A stretch of DNA of 32,511 bases from Thermaceae bacterium (GCA_026981865.1 JALSIA010000013.1:1-32511); one strand, 5' to 3'. Positions 8,222-17,293 are shown, numbered from the stretch's first letter. Numbers and translations are program-made. Notes: a model not told the origin generated them from the letters alone.

Positions 8222-8523
8222 GCGCGAAGGTTGCATTGGACGACGCACGCAAGGTATTGCAGGCTTTGGATTACGAGGTCTGGGAGAACGAAAACGGCCT
8301 CGAGGCCGAACGCCGCCAGGTGGGGCTGGTCTACCGGGTCTACTACGCCCCCTCGGGCGACCTCAAGCTGGAAAAGGTGCGCATCAAACCGGAGGAGGTG
8401 CGGGAGGCGCTGCTCGCGGACCACCACGGCCAGTTCGTGCGCCAGGAAGAGGTGCGCGAGTCGTTCTTCACCGTCTGCAAGCCGGGAGAGCTGCTTGAGC
8501 TGCTCAAGGCCTGGGAAGCTTGA
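8218..8523 (+). CDS. Small uncharacterised protein coupled to the PLD-family gene
   Basis: I do not recognise this 101-residue protein. It begins MSAKVALDDARKVLQALDYEVWE and ends in a leucine-rich helix (LLELLKAWEA). Its charge-rich mix of predicted helix and strand, with a middle segment VGLVYRVYYAPSGDLKLEKVRI that looks like a beta hairpin, suggests a small cytoplasmic alpha/beta fold. It has one cysteine and no signal peptide. The ATG overlaps the stop of the PLD-family gene (ATGA), so it is very probably translated from the same mRNA. Codon use and GC content match the host genes, unlike the AT-richer DNA that begins directly after its stop. Confidence 0.75.
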   Translation: MSAKVALDDARKVLQALDYEVWENENGLEAERRQVGLVYRVYYAPSGDLKLEKVRIKPEEVREALLADHHGQFVRQEEVRESFFTVCKPGELLELLKAWEA

Positions 8524-8549
8524 TATAGACAGATAAAAAGGGTGCATAG

Positions 8550-8624
8550 ATGAAGTCTTCGTGAACCAAAAAGGCAACACAGTCATACAAGCACGCTCGA
8601 AACGCGCTAAAGACTGTTGACGAT
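8550..8624 (+). other. Probable original 5' end of the HEPN gene, interrupted by TGA
   Basis: An ATG at 8550, preceded by AAGGG seven bases upstream, lies in the same frame as the downstream HEPN gene. It reads Met-Lys-Ser-Ser and then meets TGA at 8562-8564. After that the frame is open (TKKATQSYKHARNALKTVDD) straight into the gene. Those residues look like a natural N-terminal helix. A single base change (for example CGA or TGG to TGA) would explain the stop. The only later in-frame start candidate is TTG at 8625, which has no ribosome binding site. Confidence 0.6.
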
Positions 8625-9242
8625 TTGTTCCAGTTTGTTAAATCAACAGGCGGGAAACCGTCTACGGCAGAGCGGGCTCTTTTTGCTGCAACTATCGTAT
8701 TCATTTATGGTATTTGGGAAAATTACATTGAGCAGCTTGCCATCGAAATAGTTAGCAATCTAGCCCCAGTCATTGAGCCCTCCAAACTACCTAACAAAGT
8801 TCGTAAGAAACTTGAAGGAAAATCTGCATGGGAGCTTCTAGTTCACCCAGGGTGGCGGGAGCTATGGCTTGAACTCGTACAAACTGAAGCGGTGGGTAAC
8901 GGCAGCAGGCATGGCTTAAACACCGCGAAGTCTTCTAGTGTTCAACACTTACTAGAGTTGGCTGGCTTGGAAAATGTTTTTGCTAGCTTACCGCATTCCG
9001 TATTCGATGCCATTCCTGAGCATACGATGGATAGCAGCGTCGGCCTAGAAGGAGATTCTGGTGTCTCCGTATCAAACGCCTTAGACTCGTTCGTCATCTT
9101 GCGTGGTGAAATTGTACACACCGGTAAAGTCCCACAGACATTAAAAAAGCACCATGTTAAAAGTTGGAAATCATTTATCGAAGTCTTAATTGAGGAAATC
9201 GATTCAAGCTGTAGAAATATGAGCAAAGGGTATTTGTCTTAG
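8625..9242 (+). CDS. HEPN-domain protein (RiboL-PSP-HEPN-like), possibly 5'-disrupted
   Basis: The 205 residues read from TTG are mostly helical and fit the HEPN superfamily, many of whose members are RNases in toxin-antitoxin and phage-defence systems. The key motif is RGEIVH at residues 160-165, an exact R-x4-H, which is the HEPN catalytic signature. The N-terminal part, ERALFAATIVFIYGIWENYIEQL, resembles the first helices of the RiboL-PSP-HEPN type. The gene is much AT-richer than its neighbours: three sampled 60-base lines at 8641, 8701 and 9121 give about 53, 35 and 37% GC. That suggests recent acquisition. No nucleotidyltransferase or other antitoxin partner is adjacent. The start is doubtful because the better start at 8550 runs into a TGA after four codons. 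Confidence 0.65.
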   Translation: MFQFVKSTGGKPSTAERALFAATIVFIYGIWENYIEQLAIEIVSNLAPVIEPSKLPNKVRKKLEGKSAWELLVHPGWRELWLELVQTEAVGNGSRHGLNTAKSSSVQHLLELAGLENVFASLPHSVFDAIPEHTMDSSVGLEGDSGVSVSNALDSFVILRGEIVHTGKVPQTLKKHHVKSWKSFIEVLIEEIDSSCRNMSKGYLS

Positions 9243-9325
9243 CACTCGAAGGCGTATTGACCTTCTAAGCGTGAGCGCATAGACTTGCATTAGCATGCGC
9301 GGGCTGCTGAATAACGACCGCTAGC

Positions 9326-9374
9326 GGGGGAACGTGGCCTTCCCCCCGGTTCCCTATTGAACCGGGGGCTTTTT
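9326..9374 (+). terminator. Terminator hairpin with competing upstream hairpin before aspS2
   Basis: A perfect 10-bp stem CCCCCGGTTC/GAACCGGGGG (9343-9352 with 9359-9368) is followed by CTTTTT, which is a strong intrinsic terminator. It ends 17 bases before the aspS2 ATG. An alternative stem, GGGGGAA (9326-9332) with TTCCCCC (9340-9346), uses part of the terminator's 5' arm, so both cannot form together. It may simply end HEPN-gene transcription, or act as an attenuator for aspS2. I see no T-box specifier region. Confidence 0.8.
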
Positions 9375-9391
9375 CGTGAAAGAGGACGACG

Positions 9392-10666
<1,275 letters not shown>

Positions 10667-11220
10667 TAAGGCGGTGCGTGGTACTCGGTATGTAGTTCGT
10701 GGTGCATTGTAGGGGCGGGCACGCAGGCCCGCGCCATCGGTTCGTAGTACGTAGTAAGCAGCAACGGCAAGGCTTGCGGCAAGCGGCCCGTGGCTTGTAG
10801 TGGGTTGTCAGCAGCGACGAAATCTCCGCTTATCGCCGAGCATGGGCCCTGAATCAAGTTCAGGGCAGGCCCCGGATCTCGTTCACCACCAGGCCCACCC
10901 GTCCGGGGAAACGGCAAAAGCGGCTCGTGATGGGCTCGTCAACGGCGACGAAGTTTCGGCTTTGCTTACAGCCTTGGCCCCGGAGACGGTACGGAGCCAA
11001 GGCCGCGTCGTTTCTCCACGGCTTGCTCGCCGCACGAGGAGACACGCCCCTCGGGGAGGGCCGGGATGGGGGTGTTGCGACGCGCGTGCCGAGCGCTTGT
11101 TTTTGATGCGCCTTCTGCCCGGCCCCGTGCCCGACGGCCTGCAAAGGGCTGAGCCGCGCCAAGGCGGCGCGGTCGTCCCGCCAAGGCCTGCGGAGAAAGC
11201 GAGAAGCCACGGCCCGCAGC
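10667..11220. other. Gene-free stretch between convergent aspS2 and murJ
   Basis: I see no credible gene in these 554 bases. Open frames here lack start signals and family resemblance. The first third has low-complexity GTAGT/GGTTCGTAG-type sequence. The rest carries several inverted repeats: GCGGGC/GCCCGC at 10715-10732, GCCCTGAA/TTCAGGGC at 10846-10866, CCCCGGA/TCCGGGG at 10870-10908, CCCCTCGGGG at 11047-11056, and CCGCGCC/GGCGCGG at 11154-11172. None has a clear T-tract. Confidence 0.6.
10846..10866. repeat. Palindromic hairpin with CTTGA loop
   Basis: Arms GCCCTGAA and TTCAGGGC pair perfectly around a 5-base loop, which reads CTTGA on the minus strand. The loop matches that of the hairpins at 20046-20066 and 32085-32101, suggesting one repeat family. 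Confidence 0.6.
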
Positions 11221-12696
11221 CTACCGCCCCAGGCGGACGGGCAGACCCAGCAGACGGGCGGCCAGAAAATAGACCGCGCTGCCCGCGGCCGCACCCGCCA
11301 GCAAGGGAAGGAGCGAAACCGCGAGGTCGCGCGCCGGCCCCACCCCCGCCGCCGCCCAGCCCGCCGCGAAGCCGCCGCCCAGCATGGCGAGCGCCACCTT
11401 GAGGACGAGCGCGCCTTGCCGGGCAGGCTCGAGCACCTTCTCCCGTCCGTACAGGACCACCATCCACCCCAGGCCCACCAGCCCCGCCCCCAGCGTCGCC
11501 AGGTTGAGCACGAACATTCCGTAGGGTACGAGCAGGTAGTACCCAAGGGTGTTGAGCAGGAGCAGGCCGGCGCTGATCTGCACGGCCGCCCGGATCAGCT
11601 TCTGGGCGTACAGCCCCCGCACGTAGAGGTTGTACAGCCCCCAGGGCACCAGCGCCAGGCCCAGGGCCCGCATCGCCTCGACGCTGAAGCGGAAGACGTC
11701 GGCGTCGAAACCCGGTTTCCAGGCAAAGAGCACGGCCACGATCCAGGGCGCGAGCGCGGCCATCAGCGCACCCGACCAGCCGAGCAGCACGGCCACCCGC
11801 TCGAGCCCCTGCCCCAAAAGCCGTGCGAAGCCCGCGCCGTCGCCCGCGGCGGCGAGCGCCGAGAGCCGCGGGTAGAGCGCCGTCGCCGGCGAGACCGAGA
11901 ACAACCCCAACGCCATCAGGTAGGTCATGTCGGCGTTGCTGAACCCGGTCACCGCCCCCTCGGGCATGCCGGTAATGAGGGCGTAGAGCACCACGATCAG
12001 GAACTGGCGCGTGGAGGTGGTGAAGACGAACGGAGCCATCAGCAACGAGGCCTGGCGGATGGCGGGATGCCAGGCCAGCTCGAGGGCGAACCCCTTGAGC
12101 GCAGGAACCTGCACCGCCGCTTGCAGAAAGCCGCCCAGCACATAGGCCAGCGCCAGGGCGGTGGCGCTGCCCGGCCAGGCGAGCATCACGGCGATCGCCG
12201 CCGCGTTGTAGGCCAGGGGCGCGAAGCTGGGGCCGAAGAAGCGTTCTTCCGACTGCAAGAAAGCCCCGAAGAGCGCGGACATGCTGATGGCCAGCAGGAA
12301 GGGCATGACCAGCCGGATCAGGTAGGTGACGAGTCCGGGGTCGAGCGGCGTATCCGCGGCCAGCAGCAGTGCGGCCAGCTGCGGTGCGAAGAGGACCCCC
12401 AGCCCCACGACCAGCAGGTTCACCCCCAGCAAGAAGGCGGCAAACCGCCGTTTGAAGCGCTCGCGCTCGCCTTCGGGCAGCTCGGCAAGGACGGGGATGA
12501 GGGCGTTGGTCACCGCCCCCTCGGCCAGGATCTCACGGAAAAGGTTGGGGACCCGGTAGGCCACCAAAAAGGCGTCGGTGAGGGCCTTGTCGAAAAAGTT
12601 GTTGAGCACGCCCTGGCGCACCACGCCCAGCACCCGGCTGGCGAGGGTCCCCGCCATGACGATGAGGGTGTTGTGCAATATGCGCTTCTTACTCAA
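11221..12696 (-). CDS. murJ: Lipid II flippase MurJ (MviN family)
   Basis: MurJ moves undecaprenyl-PP-linked peptidoglycan precursor across the inner membrane. The 491-residue protein starts SKKRILHNTLIVMAGTLASRVLGVVRQ, followed by the family hallmark region DAFLVAYRVPNLFREILAEGAVTNALIPVL. About 14 hydrophobic segments continue to the C-terminus, as expected for the MOP exporter fold. The start is TTG at 12696 with no Shine-Dalgarno, and a TATACT box ends 9 bases upstream. It lies 109 bases after the sbcC stop on the same strand. A 10-bp hairpin between them and its own promoter-like box suggest separate transcription from the DNA-repair genes. Confidence 0.93.
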   Translation of the reverse strand: MSKKRILHNTLIVMAGTLASRVLGVVRQGVLNNFFDKALTDAFLVAYRVPNLFREILAEGAVTNALIPVLAELPEGERERFKRRFAAFLLGVNLLVVGLGVLFAPQLAALLLAADTPLDPGLVTYLIRLVMPFLLAISMSALFGAFLQSEERFFGPSFAPLAYNAAAIAVMLAWPGSATALALAYVLGGFLQAAVQVPALKGFALELAWHPAIRQASLLMAPFVFTTSTRQFLIVVLYALITGMPEGAVTGFSNADMTYLMALGLFSVSPATALYPRLSALAAAGDGAGFARLLGQGLERVAVLLGWSGALMAALAPWIVAVLFAWKPGFDADVFRFSVEAMRALGLALVPWGLYNLYVRGLYAQKLIRAAVQISAGLLLLNTLGYYLLVPYGMFVLNLATLGAGLVGLGWMVVLYGREKVLEPARQGALVLKVALAMLGGGFAAGWAAAGVGPARDLAVSLLPLLAGAAAGSAVYFLAARLLGLPVRLGR

Positions 12697-12705
12697 ACCG
12701 AGGCC

Positions 12706-12714
12706 AGTATAGCA
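12706..12714 (-). promoter_or_regulatory. murJ promoter, extended -10
   Basis: On the minus strand TGC-TATACT (12714-12706) ends 9 bases before the TTG start. No -35 is visible, which is usual when an extended -10 is used. Confidence 0.5.
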
Positions 12715-12725
12715 CCGGCGTCGGC

Positions 12726-12751
12726 CGCCGCCTGCCCGCCCGCAGGCGGCG
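12726..12751 (-). repeat. 10-bp GC-rich hairpin between sbcC and murJ
   Basis: CGCCGCCTGC (12726-12735) pairs perfectly with GCAGGCGGCG (12742-12751) across a 6-base loop. It lies 55 bases after the sbcC stop and just upstream of the murJ promoter box. There is no T-tract, so it is either an atypical terminator or an mRNA 3' stabiliser. Confidence 0.6.
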
Positions 12752-12805
12752 AACCCCCGCCGCCCGTGGCGTACCGGCGGACCCGTTGCCCGGGCTTGGG
12801 CCGGC

Positions 12806-15499
12806 TCATTCTTCCCAACGCACCCGGCTGCCCTGGGGAGATTTTTCGACCATCAGCCGCGCCGGCAGGCGCTGCGCCAGCTCGGGAACGTGGGTCACCA
12901 CCCCCACCATCCGCCCCTGGGTGGGCAGCGCCTCCAGCACCTCGGCGGCCAGCTCCAACGCCTCGGCGTCGAGGGTGCCGAAACCCTCGTCGAGGAAGAG
13001 CGCCCCCAAGCGGCCGCGCGAAAGGTGTTCCGAGAGCGAAAGCGCCAGGCTGAGCGAGGCCAGAAAGGTCTCGCCGCCCGAAAGCGTCTTGGCCGGGCGC
13101 AGCGCACCGGTCCAGAGGTCCTCGACGTGGTAGACGCCGTCGGCCAGCCGGAAACGGTAGCGGTGCTGGGAAAGGGTGAAGAGCAGCTCGGAGGCCTGGG
13201 CCAGCATGTCCAGCTGCAAGCGTTCGAGCAGGTAGTCGGGGAACTTATGGCCCTTCAGGTCCTCGGCCAGCTGTTCCCAGACGCCCACCTGCTGCACCAA
13301 CGCGGCGGCCTCCTTTTCGGCCTCGCGCCTCCGCTGCAGGTCGCGCTCGAGCCGTTCGAGACGCTCCTCGGCCGCACCGAGCCGCGACTCCAGCTCCGCC
13401 CTCCGCCGGCCGAGGCCGGTGAGCTGCGCCTTCTTCTGCTCGAGCTCCGCCGCTTCGATCCGGGGCTTGTTCTCGAGCAACCGGCCGACCTCTTCCAGTC
13501 GCTTTTCGACGTAGCCGCGCTCCTCGCGCCAGCGCGCGAGCTGCGCTTCCAGCCGCGCCCGTTCTTCGGGGCTGCGCCGCGCCGGGGCGACCTCGGCGGC
13601 GCTCGCAAACCCCAACTGCTGCAAAAGGGCGGCAACGCTCTCTTCCAAGGGCCCCAGCGCTTCGGCCAGCGCCTGGCGGCGTTCCCGAGCCGCGCGCAAG
13701 GCGGCGGACGCCTCTTCGACCTGCCGTCGCAGCCGCTCGCCCTCGCGGGCCTGCTTTTCCAGGCGGGCCAGACGCTCGCGCAGCGTGCGGGCGTAGGCCC
13801 CCGGCTCCTGGCCGCCGGTCTGGCGGGCCACCTCTTCCGCGAGGCCTCGGCGCATGGCGGCGAGCCTCCGCTCCAGCTCCGCGAGCTCGTCCACCTCCAC
13901 CGGCGCGCCGGCTTCGAGGCGCTTCAGGTCGTCTTCGAGCAACGCCAGCTGCTGGTCCAGCTCGGCGATCTGACGTTCGACGCCCTTGACCTCGCCGCTC
14001 GTTTCCGACCACCGGTCGCGCAGCTCTTGCAGCTCGGCCTGCTTCGCCCGCACCGCCTCCCCCAGCCGGGCGAGCGGGCCCGCTTCGGTAGCCTCGGGGA
14101 GCCTGCCGACCTCTTGCAGGCACAGCGGGCAGGGCTTGCCGGGCTCGAGCAGGTGGCGGTAGGCGGCCACCGAAGCGCGCTTCTGTTCCTCTTCGTAGCG
14201 GGCCCGCAGCCTTTCCACCTCGTCCGCCGCGCGCTTGCCCTCGGCAGTCAGGCTTTCGAGCGCCGCTTTTTTCTGCCGCAGCTCCCCCGCCAGCTCCTCC
14301 CGCCGACGGGCCAGCTCGTCGCGGCGCTTGCGCAGGCGCTCCGCCTCGGCGGCCGCCCGCTGCCGCTCCCGCAAAGCCCGCAAGCGCTCCTCGGCCTCGC
14401 GGTAGACCCGCTCGTCGTAGGCCTCGGCCGGGCCCGGCCCCTCCGCTCCGCCAAGGACCGCCAGCGTGCGGGCCTTGGCCTCGAGCAGCGGCAGCGTCGC
14501 CACCCGGCCGCGCAGCGCTTCCAGTTCGCCTTCGTCGAAGGCTTCGTTATGCTTTTCCCATTTCTTGTTTGCCGCTTCGTACGCGGTTTCCAGCTTTTCA
14601 AGTTCGCGTTCCTGCTTCGCGAGGCGCGCCCGCGCCTCTTCCAGCCGAAGCACCTCGGGCAGCGCCTTCTCGGCCGCGCGGGCGCGCTCGAGCCAGCCCT
14701 CCACCTCGGCCATCCGCCCGGCCTCGGCGGCGAGCGCCTGCCGGCGGGCTTCCAGGCGCGCCTTCTCCTGCCACAGCTCGGCCACCTCGTCCAGCCGCCG
14801 GACCTCTTTTTCCAGGCGTTCGATCTCCCCGCCCAGCCGCTCGCGCTCCTCGCGCAGGCCTCGCAACTCCTCGCGCGCCGCCTCCACCGCCGCCTCGCTG
14901 GCCTCCCGGTAAACTTCGGCGCGCTGCTGCGCCGCCGCCAGACGCTCACGCAGCTCACCCAGCCGCACCACCGCCCGCTCGCGCAGCCCGGCCAGGCCGG
15001 CCAGGCCGTAGAGCGAGAAGAGCAGCTCGCGCCGCTCGCGGCTGTCGCCCTTCAAAAAGGCGTCGAACCGTCCCTGCGGCAGCAGGATCGCGCGGGTGAA
15101 GGCGTCGTAGTCGAGGCCCAACAGCCGCTCGACGGCGGCGTTGAGCGTCTTCACCTTTTCCGAGGCACTCGACAGCTGCCACTCGGCGCCCAGCTGGCGC
15201 TCGAGCCGCGCCTCCGTCTTGCCGGCGATCACCCGCGTCACCCGCCAGACCTCGTCCCCCAGCCGAAAGACCAGCTGCACCCAGGCCTTCTTCGCACCGG
15301 GGTGGAGCAGCGCCTTCAGCCCCTTGCGTCCCATACGCGGGGTCTCGCCGTAAAGAGCGAAGGTCATGGCGTCGAGCAGCGTCGTCTTGCCCGAACCGGT
15401 GGGGCCGGTGATGGCGAAGAGCTCGACGTCGGAAAAGTCGACCGAAGCCTGCCGGGCAAAGGCGCCGAACCCCTCGAGTTCGAGCCTAAGCGGACGCAT
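12806..15499 (-). CDS. sbcC: SbcC/Rad50-type DNA exonuclease ATPase subunit
   Basis: SbcC is the SMC-like ATPase that with SbcD (Mre11) opens hairpins and processes double-strand breaks and protein-blocked ends. The 897-residue protein has Walker A GPTGSGKTT near residue 35, then long coiled coils to about residue 700. The zinc hook CPLC is at residues 457-460, midway. The C-terminal lobe has the ABC signature LSGGETFLASLSLALSLS and Walker B LGALFLDEGFGTLD. I start at the ATG opening MRPLRLELEGFGAF (15499), with a GAGGAGG-like ribosome binding site inside the end of sbcD. The two genes overlap by 14 bases. The far upstream in-frame start would place seven extra residues inside sbcD. Confidence 0.95.
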   Translation of the reverse strand: MRPLRLELEGFGAFARQASVDFSDVELFAITGPTGSGKTTLLDAMTFALYGETPRMGRKGLKALLHPGAKKAWVQLVFRLGDEVWRVTRVIAGKTEARLERQLGAEWQLSSASEKVKTLNAAVERLLGLDYDAFTRAILLPQGRFDAFLKGDSRERRELLFSLYGLAGLAGLRERAVVRLGELRERLAAAQQRAEVYREASEAAVEAAREELRGLREERERLGGEIERLEKEVRRLDEVAELWQEKARLEARRQALAAEAGRMAEVEGWLERARAAEKALPEVLRLEEARARLAKQERELEKLETAYEAANKKWEKHNEAFDEGELEALRGRVATLPLLEAKARTLAVLGGAEGPGPAEAYDERVYREAEERLRALRERQRAAAEAERLRKRRDELARRREELAGELRQKKAALESLTAEGKRAADEVERLRARYEEEQKRASVAAYRHLLEPGKPCPLCLQEVGRLPEATEAGPLARLGEAVRAKQAELQELRDRWSETSGEVKGVERQIAELDQQLALLEDDLKRLEAGAPVEVDELAELERRLAAMRRGLAEEVARQTGGQEPGAYARTLRERLARLEKQAREGERLRRQVEEASAALRAARERRQALAEALGPLEESVAALLQQLGFASAAEVAPARRSPEERARLEAQLARWREERGYVEKRLEEVGRLLENKPRIEAAELEQKKAQLTGLGRRRAELESRLGAAEERLERLERDLQRRREAEKEAAALVQQVGVWEQLAEDLKGHKFPDYLLERLQLDMLAQASELLFTLSQHRYRFRLADGVYHVEDLWTGALRPAKTLSGGETFLASLSLALSLSEHLSRGRLGALFLDEGFGTLDAEALELAAEVLEALPTQGRMVGVVTHVPELAQRLPARLMVEKSPQGSRVRWEE

Positions 15500-16643
15500 G
15501 CCCCTCCTCGTAGAGTTCACGGAAGGCGGCCAGCAAGGCTTCGGCCTGTTCCAGGCCGCGCACCTCGCGCAGGTAGCGCTCGTAGGCCTCGGGCCAGCTC
15601 AACGTCTCCACCTCGGCCGCGGCCTCGACCAGCGGATCGGGGGCCTCGGTCTCGAAGCGGACCTCGAGCAAGTGCGCGTTTTCCTGATAGAGCCGCTCGC
15701 GCAGGGCGCTGTTGGCCGGTCCGGTGAGGATCAGCTTGGCGTAACCGGGCCAGTTTTCCACCTCGGCGAGGCGCCGGTCCAGCCGGTCCGGGTCCAGGCG
15801 AAAGGTGCGCAGCGGCTTGCCCCAGCCGGGGTTGATGGGGTGGACGACGGGCGGCCGGTCGGCCTCGAGCTCCACCACCAGCACACCGCGCTCGGCGTCC
15901 TCGCCCTCGCCGAAGTCGAGCTGCACCAGCGAACCCGAGTACCAGGCCGCCGGCGCGTCCGAAACCTTCTGCTGCCGGTGGATGTGCCCCAGGGCCACGT
16001 AGGTCGCGGTCGTCGGCAGCTTGTCCGGCTCGACCGCGTAGCTGTTGCCTACGTAGAAGCTGAACTCCCCTCCGCCCAGCTTCAGGTTGGCCCCGGCGAG
16101 GGTCAGGTGGGCGACGAGCAGGTTGACCTGTCCGGGCCCAAAATTCGCGGTCAGGTTGGCGATGAGCTTGCCGACGGTTTCCGAGTAGCCGTGCTGCCAG
16201 CTCCCCTCGTCGGCCTCGAGCAGCTGTGCCGCCTTGACGGCGCGGCGTTCGGAAAGGAAGGGCAGGAGCGCCGCTTCGCCCCACTCCCGGTGCACCGCCC
16301 CGCCCTCGCCGCGTACCCGCACCTCGCCGCGGACGTGGGCGCCGGCCAGCTCCAGGAGCGGCGCCAGCGCCTCCAGACGCGGGCGCGAATCGTGGTTGCC
16401 GCTGATCACCAGCGCCGGAACCCCAAGTTCGCGCAGCCCCAAAAAGAACTCGAAGGCCGCCGCTTCGGCCTCGGCGCTCACCCGCGGGCGGTCGAAAAGG
16501 TCGCCGGCAACGACCACCAGGTCGATCTTCTCCTCCCGCACGATGCGCAGGTGATCCCTTAGGGCGCCGGCGATCTCCGGGGTGCGGTCGACCCCCTTGA
16601 GCACCTTGCCCAGGTGCCAGTCGGCGGTGTGGAGGAGCCTCAT
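15486..16643 (-). CDS. sbcD: SbcD/Mre11-type nuclease subunit
   Basis: SbcD is the Mn-dependent phosphoesterase of the SbcCD complex. All family metal motifs are present in order: DWHLG near residue 8, GDLFD near 48, GNHDSR near 82, the His in VAHLTLAG and the GHIH motif in VALGHIHRQQ. The 385-residue length is typical, with a C-terminal capping/SbcC-binding region after about residue 270. The ATG overlaps the vapC stop by 4 bases (ATGA) and its end overlaps sbcC by 14 bases. It is therefore translated from the same message as vapB, vapC and sbcC. Confidence 0.95.
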   Translation of the reverse strand: MRLLHTADWHLGKVLKGVDRTPEIAGALRDHLRIVREEKIDLVVVAGDLFDRPRVSAEAEAAAFEFFLGLRELGVPALVISGNHDSRPRLEALAPLLELAGAHVRGEVRVRGEGGAVHREWGEAALLPFLSERRAVKAAQLLEADEGSWQHGYSETVGKLIANLTANFGPGQVNLLVAHLTLAGANLKLGGGEFSFYVGNSYAVEPDKLPTTATYVALGHIHRQQKVSDAPAAWYSGSLVQLDFGEGEDAERGVLVVELEADRPPVVHPINPGWGKPLRTFRLDPDRLDRRLAEVENWPGYAKLILTGPANSALRERLYQENAHLLEVRFETEAPDPLVEAAAEVETLSWPEAYERYLREVRGLEQAEALLAAFRELYEEGHASA

Positions 16644-17035
16644 CCGACCACCTCGATCGTTCCGTCCTTCGCAAGAACGTAAAAGTGCCGGTCCTGGGTG
16701 AGGACGCGGCCGCCTTGCGCCTCGGCCAACGCCGCAACCCCCGCGTCGGCGACCCCCAGCGGCAGGTCCGCGTAGCGCACGACGAGCTCCGCGGCGCGTT
16801 GCAGGTAGGGCGCGATGGGCATCAGCTTCCAGTATCCAGCGACGGCGTCGGCGAGAAAGGGAACGATCGCATGCGGCCCCACGCGCCGGCTCAGCAGGTA
16901 GTCCAGCTCCGCCAGCACCGGCTCGGGGACCAAAAACGGAGGCCGCTCATCCCGCAAGCGCGCAACCATGGCCTCGTGATGGGGGTCGCTTTCCAGCAAC
17001 AGGGCCACCAGGGCCGAGGTGTCGAGGGTGATCAC
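16640..17035 (-). CDS. vapC: VapC-type PIN-domain toxin RNase
   Basis: The 131-residue PIN-domain protein has the acidic active-site set in the expected places: D5 (TLDTSAL), E43 (VLAELDYLL), D97 (GVADAGVAAL) and D115 (TQDRHF). VapC toxins are Mg-dependent RNases that cut tRNA or rRNA and are held inactive by VapB. It starts with GTG, overlapping the vapB stop by 4 bases (GTGA), and its own stop overlaps the sbcD ATG by 4 bases. That places a toxin gene inside the translational chain leading to the SbcCD nuclease. All catalytic residues are intact, so it is probably active. The RNA target cannot be read from sequence. Confidence 0.9.
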   Translation of the reverse strand: MITLDTSALVALLLESDPHHEAMVARLRDERPPFLVPEPVLAELDYLLSRRVGPHAIVPFLADAVAGYWKLMPIAPYLQRAAELVVRYADLPLGVADAGVAALAEAQGGRVLTQDRHFYVLAKDGTIEVVG

Positions 17036-17283
17036 GGTTCAGAAACCTCGAGGTCGTGCGCCCAGTGCTCACGCAGCCAGCGTTTCACCTCGTCGGAGGG
17101 AAGGCCGAGGTCTTCTTTAACCGAGCCGACGCTGGGGGGTAGCCCGCGGAGTCGCCCCGACGTTTCGACATAGCGCCGCAGCGCCTCGCGGATCAGTTCC
17201 GCCTTGCTCGTTCCCTTCGTGCGCGCCAGCTGCTCGAGCCAAGCGTCCAGCTCGTCGGGAAGGTAGACGGTGGTCTTCTTCAT
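17032..17283 (-). CDS. vapB: VapB-type ribbon-helix-helix antitoxin
   Basis: The 83-residue protein begins with the RHH DNA-binding fold MKKTTVYLPDELDAWLEQLA, followed by the second helix SKAELIREALRRYVE. The C-terminal half (about residues 45-83), with KRWLREHWAHDLEVSEP, would be the toxin-binding tail. RHH antitoxins bind palindromes at their own promoter, and a perfect 14-base palindrome lies 11 bases upstream of the ATG. It is the first gene of the vapB-vapC-sbcD-sbcC run. No good Shine-Dalgarno is visible before the ATG. Confidence 0.88.
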   Translation of the reverse strand: MKKTTVYLPDELDAWLEQLARTKGTSKAELIREALRRYVETSGRLRGLPPSVGSVKEDLGLPSDEVKRWLREHWAHDLEVSEP

Positions 17284-17293
17284 GGTTCTATTT

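Noticed and set aside
8561-8620. Short frame from GTG at 8561 (MNQKGNTVIQARSKRAKDC).
   Set aside because: Nineteen residues, no ribosome binding site of its own, and it is out of frame with the HEPN gene.
9243-9391. T-box riboswitch upstream of aspS2.
   Set aside because: Apart from a TGGC in a loop there is no specifier stem, AG-bulge or T-box consensus in the short leader; only a generic attenuator is supported.
10800-11546. Overlapping open frames on both strands between aspS2 and murJ.
   Set aside because: Pro/Arg/Gly-rich, no start signals, no family resemblance, and they contain the repeat hairpins.
12890-15727. A 945-residue open frame on the plus strand opposite sbcC.
   Set aside because: Low-complexity Gln/Leu/Arg composition with no motif; it mirrors the sbcC coiled coil. 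sbcC has all expected motifs.
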